Positions 27,056 through 36,039 are shown, numbered from the stretch's first letter. The stretch: DNA of 64,000 nucleotides from Niallia alba (GCF_012933555.1 NZ_JABBPK010000001.1:226001-290000); one strand, 5' to 3'. The notes: generated by a model from the letters alone, not told the origin. Numbers and translations: made by a program.

Positions 27056-28963
27056 ATGATGACCTTCTTCCCTGTACCATATAAAGACGAACTTTTATAC
27101 AGCGTTTTGGCTAGATACCATATTCGTAGTGGAAATGTCAGTAACAAAGCCACACAAAAGGATATATACGGTACGGACAGTATCACAGCAATAATGGATT
27201 TGCCTTCTCATATCAGCCGTATAATGGAAAACCTTCCTGTGGGGCATCATTATACACCCGAATATTTAATTACAAATCATACCCTATATCCATTCTATTC
27301 CGCCTTCCTGCCTTCTGAACATGCTACTAAGGTTAAAGAATCTATGATTGGGGATAAAGGGGGTAGTATATATAATAAAATTGGTTTGATGGCAAGTTCA
27401 ATTAAGTTGTATCAGTACTTTAAATTTTGTCCTCAATGTGTTGAAGAAGATTTATATAATCTTGGGGAATTGTATTGGCATAGAATCCATCAAATACCGG
27501 GAGTTCTTGTTTGTCTAGAGCATAAGATGCCACTGTATGATAGTCAAGTTTCTATTAGAGGTTATAACAAACATGATTATAGATTAGCCACTATTGAAAA
27601 TTGCAGAATAAATACCTCGGATTTACAGTATTCTGATAATATCATGGAAAAGGCAATCAATATTGCAGAAGATATTGAGTTCCTTTTAAATAATAAGATG
27701 AAAAACAAACGTTCGGATTGGTTTAGAGTGCAGTATTTAAGTAAATTAAAAGAACTTGGTTTTGCAAATGTAAACGGTAAAATAAAGCAAAAAGAATTAT
27801 TAAATTCTTTCTTAGACTTTTATGAACATGGATTTCTGGAGAAACTGCAATCAGATATCGGTAATAATAATAATTGGTTGAGTGATATGCTTTGGAGAAA
27901 AAATAGAACAAGCCATCCTATAAGACACCTATTATTTATACGGTTTCTCGGAATTTCAATTTCAGACCTTTTCAACAAGAAAATCGAATATAAACCGTTT
28001 GGGGATAAACCGTGGCCTTGTTTAAATCCTGTTGCTGACCATTATCTTAGACCTGTTATTACTGATATAGAAATAGAGTATGGGGCTGAAAGTAAAGGTC
28101 CGATAGGGCTCTTTAGGTGTGATTGCGGTTATGTTTACCTCAGAACAGGCCCTGATCATGAAGAAAAGGACAGATACAAATTAACAAAGGTAAAGAACTT
28201 CGGGTCTGTGTGGGAAACTAAATTAGAAGAATTGACTAATAAAAGATTTAGTTTAAGAGATACAGCCCGGCAATTGCAGGTAGACCCAGCCACAGTCAAA
28301 AAATATGCTAAGAAGTTAGGTTTAAAGACATACTGGACAAAAAGGGGTCAGGAAGAAAAAAAACGTACGAATACCATTGAGCAATGCTCTGTTATTAATA
28401 ATAAAGAAAAAAACAGACGAGATTGGTTAAATTTGAGAAAACAGTACCCAATTAAGAGTAAAACGGAATTACGTCAAGTTAACAATAGAGTTTTTACATG
28501 GTTGTACCGAAATGACAGGGACTGGCTTAATCAGAACTCCCCTAGGTTAAAATCAACAATACATGATAGTCACAGGGTTAACTGGGGGGATAGGGACGAG
28601 GGAATTTTGGAAATTGTAAAAGTAGCAATTACTGAAATGTTGTCTATTGACGGAAAACCTAAACGGATTACGGTAAGTTCAATAGGGAGTATGCTAGGCA
28701 TTAGACCGTTATTAGAAAAACATCTTGATAAACTGCCAAAGACAAAAGAATACATGGTGGAGCATACTGAAGGTATTAGAGACTTTCAAGTTAGACGGTT
28801 ACAATGGGCAGTTCAAGAGTTACGGGAAGAGGGACAGGATTTGTCTTTATGGAGAATTTATCGAAAGGCTGGAATCAGGGAAAACTTCCAGAAGGAACTT
28901 CAGGAAGAAGCAATAAAATTAGTTGCTAAAGAGAATGACCTGTACCCATGTGTGGATAAATAA
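27056..28963 (+). CDS. tnsD: TnsD/TniQ-family target selector, element 2
   Basis: The product has 635 residues. The TniQ start (FFPVPYKDELLYSVLARYH) is intact. Zinc-binding groups lie at CPQCVEEDL...CLEH (about 130-160) and CDCGYVYL (about 360), with helix-turn-helix-like segments after (RDTARQLQVDPATVKKY). It is diverged from the first TnsD over its whole length, so the two may recognise different attachment sites. A terminator follows 22 bases after the stop. Confidence 0.92.
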   Translation: MMTFFPVPYKDELLYSVLARYHIRSGNVSNKATQKDIYGTDSITAIMDLPSHISRIMENLPVGHHYTPEYLITNHTLYPFYSAFLPSEHATKVKESMIGDKGGSIYNKIGLMASSIKLYQYFKFCPQCVEEDLYNLGELYWHRIHQIPGVLVCLEHKMPLYDSQVSIRGYNKHDYRLATIENCRINTSDLQYSDNIMEKAINIAEDIEFLLNNKMKNKRSDWFRVQYLSKLKELGFANVNGKIKQKELLNSFLDFYEHGFLEKLQSDIGNNNNWLSDMLWRKNRTSHPIRHLLFIRFLGISISDLFNKKIEYKPFGDKPWPCLNPVADHYLRPVITDIEIEYGAESKGPIGLFRCDCGYVYLRTGPDHEEKDRYKLTKVKNFGSVWETKLEELTNKRFSLRDTARQLQVDPATVKKYAKKLGLKTYWTKRGQEEKKRTNTIEQCSVINNKEKNRRDWLNLRKQYPIKSKTELRQVNNRVFTWLYRNDRDWLNQNSPRLKSTIHDSHRVNWGDRDEGILEIVKVAITEMLSIDGKPKRITVSSIGSMLGIRPLLEKHLDKLPKTKEYMVEHTEGIRDFQVRRLQWAVQELREEGQDLSLWRIYRKAGIRENFQKELQEEAIKLVAKENDLYPCVDK

Positions 28964-28985
28964 TCAATAATTTCTACCTTAAAAT

Positions 28986-29016
28986 GGTTAGGTTTAAAAA
29001 AACCTAGCCTTTTTTA
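28986..29016 (+). terminator. Rho-independent terminator of tns operon 2
   Basis: GGTTAGGTTT pairs with AAACCTAGCC (one G-T pair), followed by TTTTTTATTTT. Confidence 0.85.
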
Positions 29017-29018
29017 TT

Positions 29019-29038
29019 TTATCCACAAGTTATCAACA
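29019..29038 (+). promoter_or_regulatory. Two tandem DnaA boxes
   Basis: TTATCCACA (29019-29027) is the perfect DnaA-box consensus, and TTATCAACA (29030-29038) follows 11 bases later, one helical turn, on the same strand. It may be part of a replication origin used with the Rep/primase at 30.9 kb, or an element-end feature. It lies just outside tns operon 2. Confidence 0.55.
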
Positions 29039-29080
29039 GGGTGGAAAAACATACTGAAGACAACAGAAGTTTGGTATAAT

Positions 29081-29107
29081 AAAAAACTGTCTGGAAAGAC
29101 AGTTTTT
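29081..29107. terminator. Hairpin between converging transcripts
   Basis: AAAAAACTGTCT pairs with AGACAGTTTTT around GGAA. A TATAAT box (29075) sits just upstream. It is probably the terminator of the minus-strand gene at 29124. Confidence 0.6.
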
Positions 29108-29123
29108 AGAGAATAAACAATTA

Positions 29124-29834
29124 TCAATGAAGCCTGTTATTACCTATACTATCGTCAACCATATCATTAACCTTTTCTATGGCCTGTTCTACCATTTCAT
29201 CAGCAATCATTACAACGTCCGTATCATACTTTTCTTTTTGTGATACATCGAATTGAAGTTTCTCAGCATAAGGTGCTGGTCTATTCATCATAAAAGCAGA
29301 AGTCACCTCACAGTATTTATCGCGGGCTTCTTCAGCAATTAACTTACCTGTTACAATATCATTCATCATATTAAGGGCAAGGATATTAGCCGCTTCCATA
29401 TCACATCGAGATGAAATTTCACCTCTTGTTCTTTCGACAATGACACTACCATCAAATTTAGCAAGTTCACTAAACATTTCAGGTGGGACAGAGTAGTTAA
29501 TATAGTTCTCAATAACATCGGTATGAGGCTGTGGGAAATCATGTGGAATTTCATCACGATAAACAATGGTACGTTTCCAAGGTCCATTGTTCTACCAAAT
29601 TAACCTGCTTTGAGTTGCTTCGTTTGGAGGACCGTACTGTTTAATTGTAAGATTAGCCGCCTTTTTAGACATAGCGTTCCAATCATTTATAATATTTTCA
29701 ACAGCATCCCTAGCAACCACAGTATCAGTCGTTTTCTCAGCATCTCCAAAAATTTGCACCTTGAAATCACTCGTCATTGCAGTTGTAGCAGTTTTCAATT
29801 TTTCTTCTTGTTCCAAATGTATCACCCTTGTCAA
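29124..29834 (-). pseudogene. Hypothetical gene interrupted by an amber codon
   Basis: One reading frame runs from about 29834 to 29124 with a single TAG at 29592-29594 between LIW and NNGPWKR. The frame stays the same on both sides and looks protein-like throughout, so a Tyr codon (TAT/TAC) probably became TAG. The full product would be about 235 residues. The start is unclear: a TTG at 29834, or one at 29816 behind AAGGGTGA. The sequence is soluble and acidic, with no recognised domain. The 117-residue 3' part from the ATG at 29477 might still be made. Confidence 0.6.
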
Positions 29835-30096
29835 AATTTATTTTTTTAGTCTTTGATACATTTTCACAATATATACCTTATGTTTTTGTTTTTAACGATG
29901 CTTTAATTGAATAAGACAAGTAGATTAAAAACGCATGGATTATAATAAAACCTATGGGTTCAAAACAAGGAGTAAAATCCTTGTTTTTTAATGTCATAAA
30001 AAAGATTATCACCCGCTTCAACGCTGCTTTATAAGTGATTGTTATGTATAATAGTATACAGATAATTCCAAATAGTGTTTAGGAAGGAGCCCTAGT

Positions 30097-30555
30097 ATGT
30101 TGCACGTTATTACAAAGTGCTTATATCGATTGTCCTTTTTCATTATGGGGTTGTTCTATTCTATATTGTTCACGATCTTCTTTTACCCACTATCGGTAAA
30201 ATACTTAGAGTTTTCTATCATGGATTATTTTTTATTTTCAATGTTTTTATTAGCACTTGGTGGAGCATTTTTTGATAGAGCATTTACATACTTCTATTTA
30301 GACATAGGAAATGATTACGAAGCAATCAATAAAGTACATTATGTGGCTATGTTTGTTGGTAAGGTGATTGCATATATAGTTGCAGGAATGGCAATTTACT
30401 TTTTCAAAAAAGATTTTTACCTTTCGCTATATATACCAGTATTTCTTTTAACTGGTGGGTGGATTTGGTTTAGCATCTTGAAGGGCTATATTAAGGTAAA
30501 AAGGGAAAAAGAGGGGAATTTGGAGGTGAAATTTAAAACAAAAGTCGGTTACTAG
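30097..30555 (+). CDS. Four-helix membrane protein, unknown
   Basis: The product has 152 residues with AGGAAGGAG before the ATG. Hydrophobic helices are at about 12-34, 43-62, 82-105 and 110-128, then a basic cytoplasmic tail. No family is recognised. It lies between the broken gene at 29.1-29.8 kb and the converging rep gene. After its stop an open frame of about 60 codons without a good start (to 30733) may be a remnant. Confidence 0.6.
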   Translation: MLHVITKCLYRLSFFIMGLFYSILFTIFFYPLSVKYLEFSIMDYFLFSMFLLALGGAFFDRAFTYFYLDIGNDYEAINKVHYVAMFVGKVIAYIVAGMAIYFFKKDFYLSLYIPVFLLTGGWIWFSILKGYIKVKREKEGNLEVKFKTKVGY

Positions 30556-30771
30556 ATTACCTTTTTTGGGAATTGCCGTACCTAATGTTCAAAAATTTGA
30601 AGGAGAGATACGGAACTATATTATTAAAAATAAAGGTATGGGAAGATATATGTGGAATTTAATCAGTGATCCTTTACTTGAAGGGCATACATATTATTTG
30701 TGTTTTTTCTATGAAACCTCTCCTTTGCTGTAAATTTTGGGGTATTCCTTTCTTTTTGAAGAATAAAGACG

Positions 30772-30812
30772 AAAAAAGCGTGAAAACTACATCTAGTAAT
30801 ACACGCTTTTTT
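30772..30812. terminator. Bidirectional terminator between membrane gene and rep
   Basis: AAAAAAGCGTG pairs with CACGCTTTTTT across a 19-base loop. A and T runs on both sides let it work for both converging genes. Confidence 0.75.
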
Positions 30813-30878
30813 GTTTTAGTATTGTAAGACAATTACACATAGTCGATATGAATTAATATGATTAAAATAATTTACATA

Positions 30879-30902
30879 CAAGTACTTAATTATTATTCTT
30901 TA
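30879..30902 (+). repeat. 24-bp direct repeat flanking the rep gene, copy 1
   Basis: CAAGTACTTAATTATTATTC plus TTTA is identical to 32418-32441 and lies directly after the rep stop codon. Some further matching bases extend the repeat to its left. The core AAGTACTT is palindromic. It may be a Rep binding site, origin repeat, or scar of rep-gene acquisition. Confidence 0.75.
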
Positions 30903-30904
30903 GA

Positions 30905-32347
30905 TTATTTTTCTAGTGCTTTATTCAATAACTCACCGATATTCCACCATTCATTATTAGGGAATAACTCTAAAATGAGTTTAATTCTTATATCATGATA
31001 GGACTTCACATTATCTGCTCCCACACTAATGGAAACTTCCTTGTCTGCATTTAGCCAATTAAGATTGAGTTCATAAATATTTGGATGGCTTTCAGGTTTG
31101 TTTCCTCTTAAATATATTGGTGATCTTGTTACCCTAATTATATTGTCTTGCTCAAGTAATTTAATATGGTTAATGGCAGTTTTAACAGAACATTTCGCAG
31201 CCAATGCAATTTGTTCATAAGTCATAAAAAACTCATTGTTTAAATCTGCAAATCGTTTTAAGTGAATAAACAAAGTAAAAATCGTTTTATGGAATTTTTT
31301 AGGATACTGATATAATGTTAGCATTTCACTTCTGGATATAACTATCTTTGTTACTCCTTTGGTAAGCACAACGTTTTTTTTATAAACTAAATTAACAATT
31401 CTAGTTATTTCTTTATAACATTCTTCAAGTGGGGTTTTATAAAATGCTCTATTCTGACCCTTCATCCAAATTCTTAATTTTTGTTCACAATCATGTTTGT
31501 TTTCCCTTAATGTATTAAAATACACCGCTAATTTACAAGTAACTTCATTTCTAGTACTTGGTTTTCTCAGGCCATTTTCATACAAATCTGCTAGTGATTT
31601 TAGTGTTTCCTCCGATAAATCAAAATTCGCATTAGCATTACCCTCAATTTTTTTAGTATCACTTTTGCTAATTGGTGACTCCTCTTCATCTTCTTGTAAA
31701 TCCGATATTAAATCATTTACGATATCAACGCATATGGGTTCAATATTTAAGAAGTAATCTAACGATTGGATAGTAGTAAAATTATTTTGCACGTCTACAT
31801 ACCAGCAGATATTAATCCTTTTATCCTTATTTTTGTAATTAATGCTGAGAGGAAGTTTCAACCCTTGAGTAGGTGTTGGTCGAAGTTCAATTTTCCCATT
31901 TATTTTTCCATCTAATAAGTTATATGCTGTTGAAACTGCTGCATTAAAAAGTACTTTCATTGAGTTGTAAGGGATTTCCTCTGAAAAATAAATGTCAACG
32001 TGATATCCCTTTGTACCGCTCCAACTAGTGAAAATTTTGTCTGAAGGTATTCCGAGTGTGTTTAAAGATTCATAGAGAGCCAATACTACTTTTTTAGCCT
32101 CTGGTATAACTGGAACATCCACATCGAAAGTGACAAATTTTGTATGTGTTTTCCTGCAAAAAATGCCGTAAGTGCTTTGTTGCAGTATATGGGATTTCAA
32201 AAATCCATCATTAAGTCTTACATGTTTGTCGTTATTATATATATTGAATGTATGGTAACTACCATCTTCGTTAAGTTTGATATATTTGTATCTAACCGTA
32301 ATAAACAACTGCTTCATCTTTTCAATAACTTGATCTATATCGTTCAT
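30905..32347 (-). CDS. Plasmid replication protein with archaeo-eukaryotic-type primase domain
   Basis: The product has 480 residues. The N-terminal half has primase-polymerase motifs: FVTFDVDVP (D-x-D, about residue 74), SWSGTKGYHVD (S-x-G...H, about 110) and IELRPTPTQGLKLPLS (about 155). A helical middle domain like primase C-terminal regions follows (240-330). The last part has a winged helix-turn-helix (MTYEQIALAAKCSVKTAINHIKLLEQ, about 380-410). Primase plus DNA-binding domain is the plan of many plasmid Rep proteins. Position upstream of a repeat-bearing 265-base gap supports replication initiation, which is inference. A bacteriophage-type or conflict-system primase is the alternative. 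Confidence 0.75.
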   Translation of the reverse strand: MNDIDQVIEKMKQLFITVRYKYIKLNEDGSYHTFNIYNNDKHVRLNDGFLKSHILQQSTYGIFCRKTHTKFVTFDVDVPVIPEAKKVVLALYESLNTLGIPSDKIFTSWSGTKGYHVDIYFSEEIPYNSMKVLFNAAVSTAYNLLDGKINGKIELRPTPTQGLKLPLSINYKNKDKRINICWYVDVQNNFTTIQSLDYFLNIEPICVDIVNDLISDLQEDEEESPISKSDTKKIEGNANANFDLSEETLKSLADLYENGLRKPSTRNEVTCKLAVYFNTLRENKHDCEQKLRIWMKGQNRAFYKTPLEECYKEITRIVNLVYKKNVVLTKGVTKIVISRSEMLTLYQYPKKFHKTIFTLFIHLKRFADLNNEFFMTYEQIALAAKCSVKTAINHIKLLEQDNIIRVTRSPIYLRGNKPESHPNIYELNLNWLNADKEVSISVGADNVKSYHDIRIKLILELFPNNEWWNIGELLNKALEK

Positions 32348-32612
32348 AAAAACACTTCCTTCCTAAAATCAATATCACAATGTAAATATTTTTAATATAG
32401 ATGAAATAAATTGCACACAAGTACTTAATTATTATTCTTTACTATTCTTTTAATAGGTTTTTTATAAGAATATCATGTGTAATAATGTTTTTCATATTTT
32501 CACAAAAATCCGCCACAATTATCTCTTAACATACTGACCTCGTATTTTTCTTTTTATGTTATAACAATTGTAAGCCATTCAAATTGGCAAAAATGAAAGG
32601 AGAGGATGAGAA
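32348..32612. other. AT-rich gap upstream of rep, candidate origin region
   Basis: It contains the second 24-bp repeat copy (32418-32441) and long A/T runs, with divergent genes on both sides. It should hold the rep promoter. No iteron series beyond the two repeats was seen. Confidence 0.4.
32418..32441 (+). repeat. 24-bp direct repeat flanking the rep gene, copy 2
   Basis: It is identical to 30879-30902 and lies about 70 bases upstream of the rep start codon. Confidence 0.75.
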
Positions 32613-33077
32613 ATGAATCAAATCAAAGATGAAATGGATAATTTATTTAATGTAGGTGTAGGTAATCAAATGGAGTTCGTAGGCTTTTATAAGGGGGAAG
32701 ACGGTAATTACATAATCGACCGGACAGATGGTCATTCATATACAGACGATTATTTAGCAGAAAGCAAGATTGAGGCAATTAATCTTCTATTTGAAAAAGT
32801 TGAAGAAATGATTGATGATGCACAATCTAGATTAAAAAATTACTACTCTGAAATCGAAGCAGAATACCCTGAAGGGATAAATAACGAAGAGATAATAGAA
32901 AGATTGGAAAAAGTCTCCTTAACCGCTCTTTATAAAATTCAAAGAACTGACTTAAAGTCCTTTTTTAACGAAGATGAATTACAACTAGCAGAATTAAAGC
33001 ATAATAAGTTAGTAGAAAGATATGGACTAAAAGAAGTGAAGGATATAAGTTTTAATTACTATATAAAATTCTTCTGA
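32613..33077 (+). CDS. Hypothetical acidic protein
   Basis: The product has 154 soluble residues, with AAAGGAGAGG upstream. A first part with beta-type sequence (GFYKGEDGNYIIDRTDGHSY) is followed by long charged helices (50-150). No family is recognised. A 57-codon gene follows 25 bases later, probably co-transcribed. Confidence 0.6.
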   Translation: MNQIKDEMDNLFNVGVGNQMEFVGFYKGEDGNYIIDRTDGHSYTDDYLAESKIEAINLLFEKVEEMIDDAQSRLKNYYSEIEAEYPEGINNEEIIERLEKVSLTALYKIQRTDLKSFFNEDELQLAELKHNKLVERYGLKEVKDISFNYYIKFF

Positions 33078-33102
33078 AGTTAACAAGTGGAGGTGAATTG
33101 AA

Positions 33103-33276
33103 ATGGAACTTTTATCAAATACGGACATAGAAGCAGTAAGGGGGATGTATCGGCAGGCACAAAATAAAAGTGCATATCTCAACAGTGATGGTACATACAA
33201 TCTATATTTGAATTTCGGTTGTGGGTGTGACGAATATAAAGTTACTGAGGAGCAACTAAACTACATTCGGGAGTAA
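33103..33276 (+). CDS. 57-residue hypothetical protein
   Basis: The ATG at 33103 follows GTGGAGGTG. The product is soluble and contains a Cys-Gly-Cys (NFGCGCDEYKV). It is downstream of the gene at 32613 and ends before the recombination-site region. Function unknown. Confidence 0.5.
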   Translation: MELLSNTDIEAVRGMYRQAQNKSAYLNSDGTYNLYLNFGCGCDEYKVTEEQLNYIRE

Positions 33277-33377
33277 ACGGTACAAAGTATTAATAGTATA
33301 ATTTGAAATATTTCACTATTAAAAATGAGAAGGTGCTGGCAAAGGGTTCCAAACGCGCTATAATACGACCAAATAAG

Positions 33378-33477
33378 TTTTGTCAGATAATATGTCTTAT
33401 GCGACAGAACCTATGGTTTCGGCTATATTTTTTCGTCGCATAACATATATAATCATTACTCAATTTTTGTCGTATAA
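33378..33477. promoter_or_regulatory. Four-arm recombination site upstream of the tyrosine recombinase (IRS/TnpI-like)
   Basis: The core is TTTTGTCAGATAA (33378-33390), a 6-base spacer TATGTC, and the inverted arm TTATGCGACAGAA (33397-33409); the arms match at 10 of 13. Two accessory arms in the same orientation as the left core arm follow: TTTCGTCGCATAA (33431-33443) and TTTTGTCGTATAA (33465-33477). Arm starts at 33397, 33431 and 33465 are exactly 34 bases apart. This is the plan of the Tn4430 TnpI internal resolution site (two core arms, two accessory direct repeats). It ends 23 bases before the recombinase start, so binding would also control its expression. Confidence 0.8.
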
Positions 33478-33500
33478 CATAGCGTAGGAGGGTCCTCTTA

Positions 33501-34400
33501 ATGGAAATCAATTCGGTAACTTTTTCCCAAGCGATTGAAGGATTTAAAAACTATTTAATTGAAAAAAACAGAAGCAGTAATACCATTAAAAGTTATGTAC
33601 AGGATTTACACTTCTTGGAGAGTTGGTTGTCTGATATACACTCTAATCCGATCATGGTTCATGCCATAACGAAAACTGACATAAAAGATTTCGAGCGTGA
33701 GATTAAATTGGATTCTTCTTTATCTCCAGCAACTATTAACCGAAGACTAGTAGCAATTAAGAAGTGGGCTGATTTTTTAGTTGAATCCAAATTCTCACCA
33801 GTAAACTTAAGTGATGAGATTACAATTAAAAAGGTCCAAAAACAGAATACCATTCGTTGGTTAACGAGACAAGAGGTGGGGCGATTATTACATGCAATAG
33901 AATTGACAAAACACAGTAACTTTCAAAAGGGATTATTACATGAAACACTAGTCATCCTTCTTGTAAATCTTGGTCTAAGGATTGATGAGGCATGTTCCTT
34001 AACTAAGTCCTCCGTTTCTTTTCGCAACGGTATAATAAATGTGATCGGTAAAGGTGATAAACACAGAGTAGTTCCTTTAACAGAAAAAACAAAAGCACAT
34101 ATTCAAATGTGGCTAGAAAAAAGAGAAAAGGATTCAGATTACATTTTGATCAGTAGTAAAAGTAATCGATTAAGTGCTAGAGCAGCGCAGCATATTCTGA
34201 AAAAGTATAGCAATCAACTAGGGAAAGAAATTACGCCCCATTCACTAAGACACACATATTGTAAGCAACTTGCAAATAGTGGTGTAGGTCTTCAAAGTAT
34301 TGCGGAATTGGCCGGGCATTCCTCAATGGATACCACACGTATTTATGTTACACCGTCAATAAAAGAACTTCAGACTGCTTTAAAGAAAACAGAATTTTAA
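33501..34400 (+). CDS. Tyrosine recombinase (XerC/D- or TnpI-like resolvase)
   Basis: The product has 299 residues. The N-terminal SAM-like DNA-binding domain covers about 1-95 (NRSSNTIKSYVQDL). The catalytic domain has Arg in NLGLRIDEACSL, Lys in IGKGDKHR, HSLRH, the GHSS histidine, and the tyrosine in TRIYVTPS. All expected residues are present. TAGGAGGG precedes the ATG. Its candidate site lies immediately upstream. The likely role is dimer resolution of the plasmid, or cointegrate resolution for a replicative transposon. Confidence 0.92.
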   Translation: MEINSVTFSQAIEGFKNYLIEKNRSSNTIKSYVQDLHFLESWLSDIHSNPIMVHAITKTDIKDFEREIKLDSSLSPATINRRLVAIKKWADFLVESKFSPVNLSDEITIKKVQKQNTIRWLTRQEVGRLLHAIELTKHSNFQKGLLHETLVILLVNLGLRIDEACSLTKSSVSFRNGIINVIGKGDKHRVVPLTEKTKAHIQMWLEKREKDSDYILISSKSNRLSARAAQHILKKYSNQLGKEITPHSLRHTYCKQLANSGVGLQSIAELAGHSSMDTTRIYVTPSIKELQTALKKTEF

Positions 34401-34558
34401 TCAACCGATAACTCATTTGACCAAAAAGGGAGAAACGTCCCTATTTTTTTATGTTTAGCATTCCAAAAAATAGAACCTTATAGTAGATTTAAACGTATAT
34501 CATATAAGAAAAAGAACCTGAAGATATCAATTGTTGAAGAGGAGGAAGTTTAAGTAAC

Positions 34559-35260
34559 ATGAATGGTATTGTGAGCCTATTTAATTTTCTAAACAATAAT
34601 ACTGGTGCTTTATCAGTGTTAATTAATTTAACGCTGGTTATAGTCACTATTATATATGTAGTTTTAACAGGAAGTCTCTCTAAGACTTCAAATAAGACAA
34701 TTGAACATACAATAAATGAGGTTAATGAAAAGAAGAAAAGAGAAGAAACGATAAAAAAGAATTTGATTTATCTAATTAATAGTGAAATTTATATGAACTC
34801 ATTTATTTATGTTTTTTCTCAGTACTATCTTCTAAATGGTAAACAGATTAATCTAAAGGAGAAACTAAGACATTATATTACTAGTGGAGGAGTTACGATT
34901 GACAAGTCTTCCAAAGGTCATGTTGTTGTTCATACTAAACTGGATACTTGGAAAGAGATCAATTCTGAATGTGCTCAATATTTTTCTAATACTCTTATGC
35001 AAGAACTAACAGGTTACTACACAGGAGTGGAACACTCTAAAATATATTCAGTCAATGGGATGTCCACTGAGAACTTTATAGAAGTCTGTAAAAATCAACT
35101 TGTTTCTACTTTAAGATGTTTAGATTTGTTAAAAGAGGAAGAGCCGAACTTAAGAACTAGTATACAATATGATATTGATGGAAAACTCCTAACAATAGAT
35201 AAAGAAAAGGGAACTATTGTTGAAGTTGAAAAACATATAGTACAAGCAGTATCTAGATAA
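34559..35260 (+). CDS. Membrane-anchored hypothetical protein
   Basis: The product has 233 residues, with one N-terminal hydrophobic helix (about 18-37), then a charged linker rich in Lys/Glu (45-65) and a soluble domain. The layout (short outside part, one helix, cytoplasmic domain) resembles phage-exclusion or sensor proteins, but no motif is recognised. GAGGAGG lies 12 bases upstream of the ATG. It has its own short intergenic region after the recombinase. Confidence 0.6.
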   Translation: MNGIVSLFNFLNNNTGALSVLINLTLVIVTIIYVVLTGSLSKTSNKTIEHTINEVNEKKKREETIKKNLIYLINSEIYMNSFIYVFSQYYLLNGKQINLKEKLRHYITSGGVTIDKSSKGHVVVHTKLDTWKEINSECAQYFSNTLMQELTGYYTGVEHSKIYSVNGMSTENFIEVCKNQLVSTLRCLDLLKEEEPNLRTSIQYDIDGKLLTIDKEKGTIVEVEKHIVQAVSR

Positions 35261-35351
35261 ATTTATATAAGGATTAATTAAGACTATTGATATATTAAAA
35301 GGATGTACCCCTTCTTTCTATAAGGGATATATAGAAAGGAGGGGATTGTTT

Positions 35352-35603
35352 ATGGAACAATATATATTGCAAAAAGATGTTGAGTTACAAGGTCATAAAT
35401 ACCGATTTGCTATTTTTGAGATGCAAGAAAAAGATGGCATTTACTTTTATTCGATATTTGCAGAAATATTCGAAGAAGAAACATTTGAACTTATTCATGG
35501 TGGAAGGTTTGTATCTGAAGAAGCAGCCAAAGGGGATTTAAAACACGTTTTATATTATTTGGTACATGGGGAGTTAACATTTAATCATTATAATGAAAAT
35601 TAA
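35352..35603 (+). CDS. Hypothetical small protein
   Basis: The product has 83 residues. I start it at the ATG at 35352, nine bases after AAGGAGG; an upstream in-frame TTG at 35346 is less likely. It is a soluble, aromatic and acidic beta-alpha sequence, without a known motif. It lies alone before a long AT-rich gap. Confidence 0.55.
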   Translation: MEQYILQKDVELQGHKYRFAIFEMQEKDGIYFYSIFAEIFEEETFELIHGGRFVSEEAAKGDLKHVLYYLVHGELTFNHYNEN

Positions 35604-36039
35604 TAGTTTTTATGATTATAACTTTTATAATCATTCATAATGATTAGTTACAGTCAAAACCGAGAATCTGAAAAAAGCATAGGTGAAAAAAATGATTTTT
35701 TTCATCCGAAAAAAATGGCTACAGAATGAAATAAAATGATTGAAATAAATGAAAAAAATCTAGTGGGCTAATAAAATAGAAAATGGTTAACATTTAATTA
35801 TTTTGCCTATTTTTAAGCCGAAAATGTCTGAAATGACCGAATCTGGAGCGTTTACCGAATCAAGTAAACGTAGTATAATATATGAAGAATATACCGAATA
35901 TATAGAATACACTTTGAGGAAAGGTCACCTAGGGTCCTTTCCTCTTTTCCATTAGCGGAAATAAAAACAAATACGCGTTACAATATTTGTATAAAATACA
36001 AAGTAAAACTTCATATTAGTTTGATAGGAGAAGATAAAA
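35604..36039. other. AT-rich intergenic gap with terminator
   Basis: No gene is seen. Runs of A and T and repeated short words (AATGA, GAAAAAA) dominate. A strong hairpin, GAGGAAAGG/CCTTTCCTC (35916-35944), is followed by TTTTCC. A TATAAT-like box near 35876 suggests that a short transcript may end at this hairpin. Confidence 0.4.
35916..35948 (+). terminator. Terminator-like hairpin
   Basis: A nine-base perfect stem with an 11-base loop and a short T run. No annotated gene lies directly upstream, so it could end a small RNA. Confidence 0.6.
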
